64,000 nt of DNA from Termitomyces sp. T153 (GCA_018296165.2 JACKQL020000104.1:62001-126000); one strand, 5' to 3'; positions 24,439 to 38,533 are shown, counted from the stretch's first letter. Notes: generated from the sequence alone by a model not told the origin. Numbers and translations are program-made.

Positions 24439-24838
24439 GTATGATGATGGTGTGACCCAATTTCCACTCATCAAAGAAAACTCATCCATGTCCACCAAAA
24501 AGATCGTCTCGACTCTGATTTTTACTGCACAAAGGCACTCTGACGATTTTTTGCGCCCCAGAATTCATCCAGTCAGCACCTCAGAAACACTCAAGCAACC
24601 ACTCATGGTAGTATGAGCCATGACTGACGTTGCCCGACATGGGTCTGGGCTCCGACCACTTTGATTGTATATAGGGATCTCTTGCCGCTTTTTTGACGCT
24701 AGTCAAGTGATCCCCAGGAGGAGGATTCAAACTTCATGCACGACCATAGCTAGCATGTGTCTAGGATGAGAAAGGTGTTGTTAATAGGATTTTACTTTCT
24801 TGATCTATTATAGGCGTTGATATGAAAGTCATCCAACA
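24439..24838. other. intergenic DNA
   Basis: Downstream of the helical hypothetical gene. No coding or RNA feature is supported. A sequence resembling a B-box on the - strand near 24,727 does not fold as a tRNA. Confidence 0.5.
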
Positions 24839-25000
24839 ATGCCTTGGTCACGGCAGTCTGCTATCAGGACCGCGAAAAAGAAGTCTCTCAATGCGCCAGC
24901 AGAACATGACAAAGAGAAGGAACACAATATCATTCATGGTGCTCCCGTGCCTATAGACATGAGCTCGACCGAAGTCATTCTACCATCATCAGTTATCTAA
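24839..25000 (+). CDS. possible short protein, 53 residues
   Basis: An ATG at 24,839 opens a 53-codon frame (MPWSRQSAIRTAKKKSLNAP...) ending TAA at 24,998-25,000. It is rich in Lys/Arg in the first half. Just upstream is a TTTCTTGATCTATTATAG stretch that looks like an intron 3' end, so it could be an exon of a larger transcript. No family recognised and no conservation evidence available. Confidence 0.2.
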   Translation: MPWSRQSAIRTAKKKSLNAPAEHDKEKEHNIIHGAPVPIDMSSTEVILPSSVI

Positions 25001-25146
25001 CAGGATAGGCGCTGAGCATTAGCAGTAATCGTCAAGTTGATACATACCTGTAGATTCACTAGTTTGTCGCTATCTACCCATAATTCGGACATATCAACAG
25101 GCGTTTTGCCTTTCAGACACTGCATATGAGTAAGGTAGAGAGATCT

Positions 25147-26300
25147 TCACCACATTTTTGGAGACCGGGTGCTCGAGGTGTATGAAAAGCTTGAACGGAA
25201 TCTCATCTTTGATTGTTTTCGATTAGGATCCTTACACCTCTGCACAGCGTGAGGATTGAAATCCAGAATCGGTGTAGTCAAAGACAACGATGAAACGCTG
25301 CCCCATCTGTCCCGATAGCCAAGAGAAAGATGACCAACCCTCGCGGAGGCATGGGAGATGGAGGACAATAAAGGGTTCTTAGATGCCGAAGTTGAAGGGA
25401 TATACATGTCAAGTGATCCACTCTTGATATTTGTTAGGAGAAAGATGGAGGGAGGATGAAAGAGGCGTCAATAAAGTAGTCGATTAATACTCGACAAATG
25501 CTTTCTGGATTCAGTAATATATCAGTGAAAAGCACAGTAGTTTTCGGGGAAGGACTTGTACCATCTTTGTCACGCCCGTTTTCCAATTGATCACGAGAAG
25601 CCTGTCGTGGCGGGCGGGATTTTTGGACACGACAATAAGATTGTCTACTATTGCAGTAAGTGCCGGATTCACATGCCAACCGTGTCCTGCTCGTGAGTGT
25701 AATGTCAGGATTTTGTTCAAAGGGATGGCTGTCCTGTTGAAATCTGCAGTAGTCGAAGGCTATTGATATCAATGTTGGGATCATCATGTTCGTGCATTCT
25801 GCCATCAAATACGATCCCTGAGTCAATCTTCAACCAGCTTGAATTAAAGATATTACCTGTTGAAAAGTAACAAAAGGTTACGTTCTCGAAGGGCAATGTT
25901 GACACTCATGACGTTGAGACCTACGTCAATTATTGACCGCTTCAGATCTTGATCACACTGGGAGGCGAGAGTAAGGTAAAAATCCATGTTCCCTGTCTAA
26001 CAAAACGATGATATAACAGTCACGAGTGGTGGCCTCATTATCTACGGGAACGCTTTTGGTGGGCAATATTTCCAAGCGCGTTCACGATGCAAGATCGGGT
26101 TGTTATTGACACCAGCTTTCTCAGTCAAGCGGTGTTGTAGACGTGGGGAAGAGGAAAGACCAGCATTGAAATATGGGATGGGTTGTGCAGATTGACCGAA
26201 AGTCCGATAATCAAAGATGGCATAATATCTCTGTAAGAACTTCAAATGGAGCTTCAGAAGCCGCGACATGAATGGTGCGAGGACGGAAAGATCTGGCAGA
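25147..26300 (-). pseudogene. F-box/propeller-type protein gene, apparently frameshifted
   Basis: The - strand near 26,260 encodes an F-box-like start (EAPFEVLTEILCHL). The expected continuation (DYRTFGQSAQ) lies one base out of frame, because CATCTTTGATTAT has one T too many. Further along are LQHRLTEKAGVNNNPILHRERAW, then RERNLLLFNR ending at a good GTAATA...CTCAG intron (about 25,859-25,816). After that come DDPNIDINSLRLLQISTGQP and HDRLLVINWKTG (about 25,600). The last motif is typical of mushroom F-box proteins with a C-terminal propeller-like part. More than one frame change is needed to join these parts, so I call a pseudogene. An error in the assembled sequence at the T run is an alternative. 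Confidence 0.45.
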
Positions 26301-26591
26301 GGAAGTCTGGAAGGAAAAAGTGACCGAAGGGCCAGTGCATCGCGTGACCAACGCCAAATGCTGAATCTGGTCGAATCCTTCAGACCCGTCACGGTGAGAC
26401 AAGAGAAGTCCTTCCCCATGCTATGCTTGGTGAGCATCCCGCTAAATACTCCTCGTGTTTTATATGGATTAAAGACAGCAAATTCTAAACCCGCTTTTTC
26501 GAGAAAGAGGCCACACATTATATGTATGCAGGGGTTGTGATCCGTCACGTGGGAATGCGGTGACGCGTACAAACGAGAAAAGCGTTGTGCC

Positions 26592-27290
26592 ATGTCTTAT
26601 CTTCTTCCTCATCTTCCCTCTGGCTGGCACGTCGATGAGGCAATCAAGTCGGAAGAGGATCGTGTGGTCGTCATTCGATTTGGACATGACTGGGACACAC
26701 AATGCATGACGATGGACGAGACTCTGTATGGTGTTGCTGAGAAGGTTCAGAACTTCGCTGTGATATACCTCGTCGATATCACCGAGGTCCCAGATTTCAA
26801 CAAGGTGAGTAACCTCTGCATTCAGTATGTACTAGCTGACGAGATCCGTGTGATGTATACACCAGATGTACGAATTGTACGACCCATGCACAGTTATGTT
26901 TTTCTATCGGTAAGGCTGTTTTTTCTCGTCTACTAGGACTTCAAGCTGGACCTTTCATCGATTCAGAAATAAGCATATTATGATTGATCTTGGAACTGGT
27001 AACAACAACAAGATGTAGGTTCAAGAGTTGCAGTTCTTTGGTCAATTCCAATGCATTGCGTTTACAGTAATTGGGCGATGGATAATAAACAAGAGGTTTG
27101 CTAGAACGTCAGTGCTTGACGATCTTTCTGAGCCGCATTATTAGATGATCGACATCATTGAGACTGTGTATCGAGGTGCATCAAAAGGTCGTGGTCTAGT
27201 GGTTTCACCGAAAGGTTTGTGATCACATCTGCAACCTGTTATTCTTTCAACTTTTTCTCTGCAGATTACTCGACCCGATACCGATACTAG
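26592..27290 (+). CDS. DIM1: Dim1/Dib1, U5 snRNP 15-kDa thioredoxin-like splicing factor
   Basis: Six exons (26592-26804, 26866-26909, 26967-27014, 27068-27095, 27145-27214, 27265-27290) give exactly 142 residues, the universal length of this family. Nearly every family hallmark is present: DRVVVIRFGHDWD, NFAVIYLVDITEVPDFNK, MYELYDPCTVMFFYR, NKHIMIDLGTGNNNKINWA, MIDIIETVYRGASKGRGLV and the C-terminal SPKDYSTRYRY. Dim1 is a thioredoxin-fold component of the U4/U6.U5 tri-snRNP needed for pre-mRNA splicing, and it acts in the nucleus. The start is unambiguous (MSYLLPHLPSGWHVDEAI). The first exon begins beside the decayed F-box gene on the other strand. Confidence 0.97.
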
Positions 27291-28697
27291 CTACTTTTGG
27301 ATATGCAATCGTACTTCTCTGTAGTAACGCTTTCTCCGCCGATCAAGTAGGGCATGGGGGTGTTTGCAATTCAGGTTTCTGATGATCTTGGTAAGGATTT
27401 GGTACTTCTACCATCTCGGATTCGTCTATCTATGGTGGATATGGACGGAGCATTCCGAGGTGCGATGGAGATTATGGGTCATTCATGAAAATATATACTC
27501 GCTGTATAGAAACAGACTTGCATTTCTAGATGAAAGTTTCGATTGTGGCCGTTACTGATTCCGATACTGAGCGGAGTTTGATTTCTCCCTTGGTAAATCA
27601 TCTGTCATGAAGATGCTTGGCGCTACCTCCGCAGCTCATCGCTCTGAACGGTTGAAGTTTACGGAAGAACAGGACATTGAATTTAGCGAAGACACAGGCA
27701 GAACAGAGGACACCGAGACCATCTAGACATACCAGACAATCCGAGCTACCCAAAACACCCATGCTCTCGCGACGTAACCTTGCTTAACATCCACGCCACT
27801 CATACTCTGCGAGGAAAGTTCCAATACCAAACATTACAATGCACGGACATCACCACAACGAACACCACATTACATTACCGGAGTAGAGCACTACTTTACC
27901 CCCGCCTCTTTGCCCAGCATTGTGGCTTGCCGGCGGTATGAATAGAATTCACTGGGCAGTTCTTCAAGGCATTAGAACTGGGCAGGTGGCACGTAGGAAC
28001 AGATTAACTCAGGAATCTTTAGGGGAACAAGTATCAAACACTGTCAATCCTTGAGCGTCCTGAGTTCGTGAATTCGGACACATGTGGTAGGCGACGTGGT
28101 TGATGCGAGAAAGCCCTAGGACTGGTTTTCTATAGCTGGTACTAGGAGTTCTAGGTTGATGCACACACATGACTTACAAGCAATCTCAGTCTCAGTGAGG
28201 AAACGCCGGTGCCCACCGGACACTGATAGAAAGGACCTCTTCAAATCACATACAAGCGGTGCAATGTCATCAAGTCATGAGTCCTCAAACTTTCATCCCC
28301 GAAGTCATTAAGACATTTAAGACTATACCGTGTTATCTAGGTTCGCCACTATCAGCCCTAGTGGGCGTCGAGATTATGATTGGTGTAACAACCAGGGTCA
28401 AAGGATACAGAGGACACATGACATAAGATAATGAGAAAGAGTGTACATAGTTCCTACTACGTACTCTCAAAGTACAAAGTGAAAGCAATCCTAAATGAGC
28501 TAGTGCGCACGGAGGTATCGAGTAAATGACCAGATGAATGGCTACAAAATGACATGATATATTAGCTACAACTATCAAGTGACCTGAAATCTCCAAAGAT
28601 AAGTCAAGAAGAAAAATCACAGAACAGAGATACTTGAATGTGTTGAATACGTATAGAAAGCACGAGGAAGGACACAATACTTCTTGAGAAAGTCATT
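27291..28697. other. intergenic DNA with Dim1 3' region
   Basis: About 1.4 kb between convergent genes. Frames such as 27,364-27,558 (+) and 28,333-28,677 (-) have random composition. A 39-codon ATG frame at about 27,607-27,726 is too short to support. Nothing else seen. Confidence 0.5.
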
Positions 28698-30688
28698 TCA
28701 CCGCTTTCCACGAACGACAAGACCGCCATCCCAAGTACCTACTAACCAATTGTCTTCAAGTAGTGCCTTCTTGATAGCAGGCTTGAGTACGCTGACTTGG
28801 TTGACGGAGTGCGATCCGCGACCAGTAATGATTCTGAGCGGCTTGCCTAAGCTTACTAAATCAGTAATTTATTTTGTCCATAGAGTAACGTACACGTACT
28901 TTGCGAGGTAGGAAGAGTTTGAAGAATATCTTTCACGATGATAATTGCCTCATAGGCTGTCGTCCCATGTAAATCAACTGAATAAGGATCCCCTGATGTC
29001 GTTCTATGAACTAAAATTTCGGAGCCTGTTCCAGAAACATGGATGATGAAGACCGACCTCCTAGACTCCACCATGGTACGAGCGGCATTCACAGCCTCCA
29101 TCTGCGCAAGCTCTTGGAACTCACGCGCCTCCAGCCCCACCACTCAGACATCACCATTCAAAAAACAAGCAAAAGAACATACCCGTTCAGCAAAATAAAA
29201 CGCAACTTCCCCGCCTCTCGTCTTAGAATTACCCTTCTGCCACATCTTCGTCGCCTGCTTGAGCAGCTCATTCCTTTTACGTATACTCTCTTCCATTCGT
29301 CTCTTATGTACATTGGGCTCTCCAACATCACCTTTACCACCCTTGCCGAAAGTGTTGCCTGCAACCTTACTTGCATACGCAGGAATGTTCGCTGCCAATG
29401 GATGAGGACTTTGCGTCACGGGGCGACGTTGAGGAACTGTCTGCCACTGGAACGAGCTACTTTTAGTCGAGGGAGGAGGCGGCTTTGCGCTTGGTCGCAA
29501 TTGAGGAGGTGGTGGGATAGGTGGAGGACCGGTAGGAAGATTTGGGCGTCTGATTTGCCGTGCCTTAGAACTCTGAGGCGCAGAGTGATACACGCCCATC
29601 TTTAGATATCCAGTGGAATCAAAGTCTAAATCTCTAAGAAGCTTCGCGAGATCCAGAGCGTCATCCCCTCGACCAGAGGTCGCTTGAAGTGAGACCTCGA
29701 AGTCGGAGAGAAGGTGCATATGAGCCTCGTCGTCGAGACCTTCATATTCGGGCGAGATAATCTCGAGCAGATTAGAGAGTATGTCTTTGTATTCGTCTGC
29801 AGGGATCCCAGGTTGGCTGTTGCATATAGATCTCAAGCAGGCATGAAGGGCAATATAGGGCGTTGCGTGCTCTGGGGAATGAAAATAGGATTGGAAAAAC
29901 GATGGGGAGTGTGGGGGAAGTAAGGTAGCCAGGTGAGTTGATAAGGACGAAAGTTGCGTCCATGGGTCTGGTGCGGCAGCGGGGCGCGAGACATCGGCAT
30001 TCATACGTTTCGGGGTGTGTTGTCTTTGGCGAACATCGACCAATGAGACCGTTTTCCCTCGAGTATTCTTTCGTTTCTCCACTTTTTCAGGTTTTTTCTT
30101 ACGCTCGACCGTCTCCCAGCTGATTTCTCTTTCATTAAGCACATGGCCCAGCTCCTCGTCTAATCCATCTAATCCGCGTTCTTCCATCTCTCGAATGATC
30201 TCGATGGTTAAAATATCCGCCACGATATCCCACATGTCGATATCGTCTCCGTCTGTACCATCGAGGGCTGAGCGTAATGTCGCCGTTGGTATATGTGGCA
30301 GAGCCGCTTGCAAAAAACCAAGTGGAGAGCTGAAGGGTTGTTGTGAAGACTCCGACGAGTCAGAACTACTCGTAGTAGTACCTTGGTAGAATTCCGGTGT
30401 ACTGTTCGTATCATCAGTATTTGAGACGAGATGAAGATCTGAGAGTTCGTTTAGTTGTGATTCGTCTGCCTGTGAAGAAAGTTCCCGTAGAGTGTTTTTC
30501 AATTCCTCGATTTGGCCCGAAGATGGCACGATAGTATTCCCTTGACCATCTGTTTCTAGATCGGCCAACAAGGCCGCAAGTAAAGATGAGTCTAAAGGGG
30601 GACAAAATTCGCCCTGGAGTGAGAGTGAATCAGAACTTTTTGGCCGAAGATGAGATCTTACCTGGAGAGTCTCAAAGAGCGAGTTCAT
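28698..30688 (-). CDS. DUF1771-Smr domain protein (Cue2-like)
   Basis: Three exons (30688-29183, 29128-28900, 28846-28698) join to 627 residues. The C-terminus has a DUF1771 region (ESIRKRNELLKQATKMWQKG ... ARTMVESRR) followed by a Smr domain with the DLHG motif (SVDLHGTTAYEA) and GRGSHS (IITGRGSHSVNQ), the two conserved Smr signatures. Smr proteins are structure- or RNA-cleaving nucleases; the yeast relative Cue2 cuts mRNA at stalled ribosomes in no-go decay. Around residue 130 is LGFLQAALPHIPTATLRSAL followed by DIDMWDIVADIL, which fits a degenerate CUE-type ubiquitin-binding fold (inference). The middle is Pro-rich and disordered (PTGPPPIPPPPQLRPSAKPP). The start at 30,688 faces a DUF2015 gene 210 bp away. 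Confidence 0.88.
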
Positions 30689-30898
30689 CGTGCAGTGACT
30701 CGAATCGCGCGCGAATTGACTTGAAAAATATATGGTCTATCGCTGTAGATAATAAGAAAAAACAATAGAAAACGAGAGCCTAAGGCTTTAATGTCTGTTG
30801 AGGTAAAGGGGTAACCCTGGAAGGTTATCGTTGATGATGCACAGCCACCTGCATCACCAAGCTCCCCATCTATTCCTTTTCCTAATATCCTCTACATC

Positions 30899-31450
30899 AT
30901 GTTGTTCTACTATTCATTAGCAGCAGCGTTTCTTGCGCTCATAATTGCATGTGAGCGTTTGAGCTTCTGTCGATACCTGGAAGGGCCAGAATTAATGATA
31001 TTGTGCAGTTTATCATTACCGTGCCACCATTCTCCTACATATCCATTTACCAGAGCGAATGAGAACCATGTTCCCAAGGACTGGCCATTATACCCCGCTT
31101 TCAACATTTTCGGAGCAAATCAATGCAGGAATGACTTCCTCTCAGTTTGATATCGAAGCGAATCTAAGGGATAGCGATACACGGTCTGGTTTGGACGATA
31201 GAGGCACTCAGGAAGTCATGGAGATCATGCAGCAGCAACGCGTCAAGTAAACAATACTCTGGATATCTAATATCTGATTCTGATTCTTGTCAAAGTTTTG
31301 ACCAGGCTAGGCTCATTCGACAGAATCGAATCCTCGCTCAGAATGGGATCGATCCATCAGGTTGGTAGGAGTGAGGCTTACGCATCTGTACAAATTGCTG
31401 ATATTGTCCAAGGAATACCCCTTGACTCTAAGGCTGTAACTCGTCTCTGA
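30899..31450 (+). CDS. DUF2015 family protein, 130 residues
   Basis: Four exons (30899-30950, 31009-31246, 31296-31360, 31413-31450) join in phase. The N-terminus (MLFYYSLAAAFLALIIAFYH) is a signal anchor or transmembrane helix. The DUF2015 core follows: TPLSTFSEQINAGMTSSQFD, SDTRSGLDDRGTQEVMEIM, then VNFDQARLIRQNRILAQNG and the terminal DPSGIPLDSKAVTRL. DUF2015 proteins are small fungal membrane-associated proteins of unknown function. The correct frame in exon 2 was chosen because it alone gives the family core. The last intron avoids an early stop and restores the family C-terminus. Divergent to the Smr gene. Confidence 0.85.
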
Positions 31451-32746
31451 ATCGATTCCTTTCATTGCCTGATTGCAGTCTCATGTTTGCCTACTCTCAC
31501 AATCCTTGCATTCTCTCACGGAAACGCTTTGCTCTTCTCACATCTACATCTACAATCTTTATCTCTGTATTTTCAATTTGTATGCTTACTTTTCTGCATA
31601 TTCGAATTCCTCTGGAAGGTAATATGGTCACCGTAAGCAATGCTCTTGATTTGGTTCACTTCCGGTATGTACCCATCAGGTGAGCTTTTTTAGTCTGTGG
31701 AGATACTTTATTATTGGCTTTGGCTCTTCCTTAACTCGGGAGAAGACAAGGAAATTGTTATCATCTCCATACGGTCTTGCGATGGGTTATATCGGGCCCA
31801 TGCGTATCTAAATTCTTCCTGCCGACGTAGGTTCTCATACAACTTCCGAAATCGGGGAATTGTCGTCCTTTGGCTGAAGAGTTTTCTCATTTCTGTGGGA
31901 ACCGTCATTCCAAAACATTGAAGCTCTTTCCTTATACCTCTGAGGCTTAGTAAAGGTTCAAAATACTTTGTTACTATGCGTATTAAAACAACAAAGCCTT
32001 GAGGCTTGTTTGCGATCACACTGATTCAAACTACTTATCATGTTACCAGGCCACGTGAAAGCTTGTCTTCGTGGCCGACCCACATCATTATGGTTTTCTT
32101 GGAATTCCGTGCAGAACAATGTCTTGTCATTATGACATCAAATCACCCACCGCGACTGCGCTTCAGCGCAGCATTCAAGACTATATGCGGTAACGGTGGG
32201 TGATGAAATGTTCCGAGGTCTGCTTGTTCATTTTAGTATGTTGTCTGCTCCGTTTATTTTGAGCCGCGTGCCACACTCAGATGCATGTTCTTTTGCAGGG
32301 TCACAGTCTTATGATCAGACTGTTGTCCAAGCCGGGTTTGTGATCAAGACGGCGGCTACATGAGTTTCCTGCAGCGTGTGCGGCGCAGAGTTTGTCACCC
32401 TTATCATCCTGTTGAAGGACCATCTGCTCCGTTGCCGTAAAGTTTTGAGTGCCTGTCCTTCTGCATTTCCCTGAAATGTGTTCTGGAGTTCATGATCAGT
32501 GCTTCTTTTTCCTTTCGAGGGAACAAATCGGCTGTGTCAATTCAATTCACTTCTATATCGTATCCCGTCCGCTACCCGTAACGTGAATTTAGGTCTTCTT
32601 GCGTAGCGATGCGTCCAAGAGGTATTGTAGTCAAATGTCATAACGCCTTTTCGGTGCAATCGCGGAACGTTAGCATTTAAAAGAGAAGTCCATGTCGTTT
32701 GTCTTTGTCGGCTCGTCAAGTTTCCCTCCTCGAGTTACAGTCTACA
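31451..32746. other. intergenic DNA containing a strong inverted repeat
   Basis: No gene is supported in this 1.3-kb stretch. It contains the hairpin at 32,142-32,204 listed separately. Confidence 0.5.
32142..32204. repeat. perfect 11-bp inverted repeat enclosing a second hairpin
   Basis: ATCACCCACCG (32,142-32,152) pairs perfectly with CGGTGGGTGAT (32,194-32,204). Inside, CTGCGC-TTCA-GCGCAG (32,156-32,171) forms a second 6-bp hairpin. This could be a structured RNA or an operator-like site. No box motifs of a known RNA class are complete. Confidence 0.6.
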
Positions 32747-35139
<2,393 letters not shown>

Positions 35140-35232
35140 ATGCATGTTGGGTTGAGCCTACGAAAGCGAGGTAGATGTATTGATAGAAGTCTTGTATACC
35201 AACATGAGAAAGCTAATGAATACCGTCCCTTA

Positions 35233-35998
35233 TTATCGCGTCCATTCGAACCACTGAGTTCTCCTCAGCATACCTTCAGTGTCTTCGCCGGTGTCGGTTG
35301 TTCGACGTAGTTTGAATCCAACTTTCTCAAGTACCTTACGACTTGCTATGTTTCCCTCCAAAACCGAAGCCTGAATATATCGAGTGTCAAGACGAGCGAC
35401 CGCCCAATTATCAATCAGGGTAGATATGGCAGCCGTCATGATGCCTTGACTATGTCGTTCCGGAACGACCCAATCTACAATCTGCAGATTAATCTCGCCA
35501 CGGACACATACATTTCCCAATCTCACCTGCAATATCCCACAAGATGCTCGGATCACCAACTCTTTTTAAAGCATTCTCGGCCACTATCGTTGCTCTTTTT
35601 TTATCATCGAGGATCTCCTTCCGCTCAGAGCGGTAGATACCGAGGTATCCCAAAAATGTGTCTGTTCCATCTTCGTTCACCTCCCGGATGATGCGAACGG
35701 GACATCCAAGGGCAAGTTTTACTGGTCCTTCCGCCGTCAGTGGATCCTCCAGATGACGCAGAATCTTGTCCGCTTCTTCCATTTGTTCAGTGAGCCAGGC
35801 GAGACCGTGCTCTGGCTGGTATGGCAAGGGTGGCCCAGTTATCCAGGTGTAAATCCTGGAGTCATTGAGAGCAACAAGTACGGCGTCGACATCATATAAT
35901 CGTGGGGGTGTGATAATGAGATTTTTGCCAGGATAGGGAATGCGCAAAAACGGCTCGCCAGTTGACGGGTTTACCTCTAGCGGCAGTAGTTGTTTCAT
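35233..35998 (-). CDS. GNAT-family (RimJ/RimL-type) N-acetyltransferase
   Basis: Two exons (35998-35527 and 35474-35233) join in phase to 237 residues. The first half has the family layout of RimL-like enzymes (PGKNLIITPPRLYDVDAVLV, YTWITGPPLPY, FLGYLGIYRSE). The second half carries acetyl-CoA-binding motif A (PERHSQGIMTAAISTLI) and the C-terminal NIASRKVLEKVGFKLRR. It probably acetylates a protein N-terminus or small amine; the substrate cannot be told. ATG 35998 is preferred over an upstream ATG at 36064 because family similarity starts near it. It is convergent with the chitinase, 93 bp apart. Confidence 0.85.
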
Positions 35999-37042
35999 GG
36001 GGTGATGGTCTATCGTGATTTTTGTCGAGCATAGTAATATAGTAATATATACATTGTGCGGCATCGAGTCGAGTCATAAGAGGCCTAGTCATCCTACATC
36101 AACTAAATATTAAAACCATAAATATATAACGACCATCACGCGATTCTGCGATTACACATGTCATTCTCTCACAATTTTCATTCTGTGATATTGAACGTAA
36201 GATACAAGAAATTTCGAAGATATCTGAGATGTTCTTGCATTTTCCCGAAATCAGAACCTCGGGCTTTGGGCTGTGACAGCATTAGTTATGAAGTGATCTA
36301 CATCTCAGAGCGATTTGGAGTCAAACTTGGTGGTCCTCGATGTACATATCAAGACGTCGGAATTGAACATAACGCTCTCAAGATTTGCTCTCTAAGCCAG
36401 AAGGTTGAAGCCTGGGCTACGAAGAATAATGAATAAAAGTTAGACCACTAATACTTCAAACGAACTCCTATAGAAGTCAGTACTATATACGCGAATTCTG
36501 AAGGGGCCCGGGGTTAGTGGTGCATGATGATCTCAAGGATCGTCTAGTTCAAGGTAGCTCACCTCTCGCGCAGGTTCCTGATCATCTTTTTCCTCGTTCG
36601 CCCGGGTCAGTGCTAAATAAAGAAGATATCGGCGCGCGAAACATACACGCAGAACGATCAACACCAGAACCTGATTCAAACAGGTCCAAATCGGGGATGT
36701 CATTGCGCCACGAGTTCTACTGGGATGTACCTTGCTCGCGCACCTGAAAGTACAGGCTTAGCCTACTACCTAGAGCTTCACACCCATAAATTTCGAACAA
36801 AAAATGGTTTGTAATTGCCCGAAACCAACTGGTTTTACTTATATTGTATTTTCCCAATACAAAGTGGGACAGGTTGTAAGCTGTCTGAGCATTTAGGAGA
36901 GAATAGGACAATACGTGGTCGATGGCTGAATCAAAAGGGGGGACAATTACGAAGACAAGCACATCGTCAACAAGTCCAAATAACTTCGGCTCCTACGCTA
37001 AGAAGGAAAAGTTCCACATCGTTGAATTGTGGACTGCTTTTG
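35999..37042. other. intergenic DNA, may include 5' exons of the KAT14-like gene
   Basis: Open frames on + at 36,158-36,436 and 36,517-36,747 could be upstream exons but cannot be joined with confidence. The stretch is otherwise featureless. Confidence 0.4.
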
Positions 37043-38533
37043 ATGTCGGACCTTGACGATTCCTCAGAGGAGTACTCGGAGAAACAGAAGAGGAAGAACA
37101 ACAAAGTGAACCTTTTGATTCTCATCAATTGATACACTTATAAAGCGGAATCAACAGACTCGTAAAAAACGGCGCAAACTTTCTTCAGGTCTTGCTCTTT
37201 CGAACAATGGATATACGAATGACTCTCTACTATGTTCATTCTTTGACGAACTAGGCAATGGCGACCCATCAGTCCAGTCTTTTCAGGATATCATAGACAG
37301 TCTACTTCCGGAACTTTTGCAAACGCGTCTCAATCTACAGAAAGGGATGATAGAATTCGGTCAGAATGTAAGGAATATTTCTTTCCAAAATATCCAAAAC
37401 TCAACGTCAGACAGGGGGAAAGCCTCCGCCCTCCAACAAAGGCTGAGGTTTCACGTCTCATCATTAGTCTTGCAAACTCAAATGATCCTATGTCTGTCAC
37501 CCAGGCGATAGCAGAACGGAAACTCAAACTGGATCGAGTACGTACCAATCTGTACCATGAAGCTGCACACGTTTATCCTTGTAGGAGAGGCGTCGAGCTG
37601 GAGTCACTAGTCCTGAAGTAAGGGCAGCGGACTCGGTCACACCTCTTCCCACACCTCGAAGATTGATTCCTCCACATCCCCAAGTTATTGAAGCCCTTGA
37701 TAGCATCCAAACCACGCCATTTGCTTTGTCATTCCTATCACGCCTTCAAGGTACAAGGGCGCTCATTCCTTCATCAGCCATTGCGATAGATTGGGAAACC
37801 ATCACTCCGTGGATGAGTCTTATGGCAGATATTCGAGAACATTACGTTCTTTCTCAGTGAGTACTATACCCGAGATCAAGTGTTTACTCGTGATCATGAT
37901 CTTCAAAGCCCAGAAAGGGAACAGCCTGTTGAAACTTTGGCCCCAATTATCTATACTTCGCTCGAAGAATCGCATCTTCGAGATGTCCATGAAATGTTGG
38001 AGCGAGTGTTCTGGAACGGCATCAACGGCATGAGCTTTTAGTCCTGCCGATGGCCCTAAATGACCATTTTGAACAGTTACTGACTCTCTTGATCATTTCC
38101 CCGACCGTTGTACGGTTGTTGCCTCTTACAAACGACTAGTTGTTGGTGTAGCAATTCTCAGCTCTCCGCGTGAGACGTACATAACATACCTGGCCGTCAG
38201 AGCTGGTTGGGACAATGCCGGAATAGCAAGGTACGGGTAATCATTCGTAGATCGGGTAAATGATCACTGACTAGCTTAGATCTATGCTCTATCATCTTAT
38301 CATGTTAAATCCTAAAAAAGATATCACGCTCCATGTCTCTGTAAACAATTCGGCAATGGCACGTCCCCTGAACTCTTGCAGAAATCTAGTCTGATTTTCT
38401 GCCGCCTTAGCTTTTGTACAACCGATTTGGGTTCAAAGCGGAAGAATTTACGGCTGGATTCTATGAGCAATACTTGGCTCCAAATTCCCGAGCATCCAAG
38501 AACGCATTCAGACTGCGGTTGCGACAACAATGA
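37043..38533 (+). CDS. KAT14/ATAC2-like GNAT acetyltransferase
   Basis: Eight exons (37043-37105, 37146-37367, 37415-37537, 37585-37856, 37909-38027, 38077-38230, 38280-38358, 38411-38533) join in phase to 384 residues. The C-terminal 150 residues match the GNAT domain of animal KAT14 (CSRP2BP, of the ATAC histone acetyltransferase complex) almost motif for motif: MLERVFWNGI, YITYLAVRAGWDNAGIAR, LYHLIMLNPKKDITLHVSV, AMLLYNRFGFKAEEF and the terminal KNAFRLRLRQQ. The N-terminal half is basic and weakly conserved (EKQKRKNNKRNQQTRKKRRK, likely nuclear localisation). The introns at 38,028 and 38,359 use GC donors. The start at 37,043 is the first ATG in frame; earlier exons are possible. Role in a fungal chromatin complex is inference. 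Confidence 0.8.

Noticed and set aside
24700..24770. Possible tRNA on the - strand (TTTGAATCC resembling a B box)
   Set aside because: No T-arm or acceptor stem pairing can be built.
32199..32290. Possible C/D-box snoRNA starting GTGATGA
   Set aside because: No D box CTGA at a suitable distance and no terminal stem outside the hairpin.
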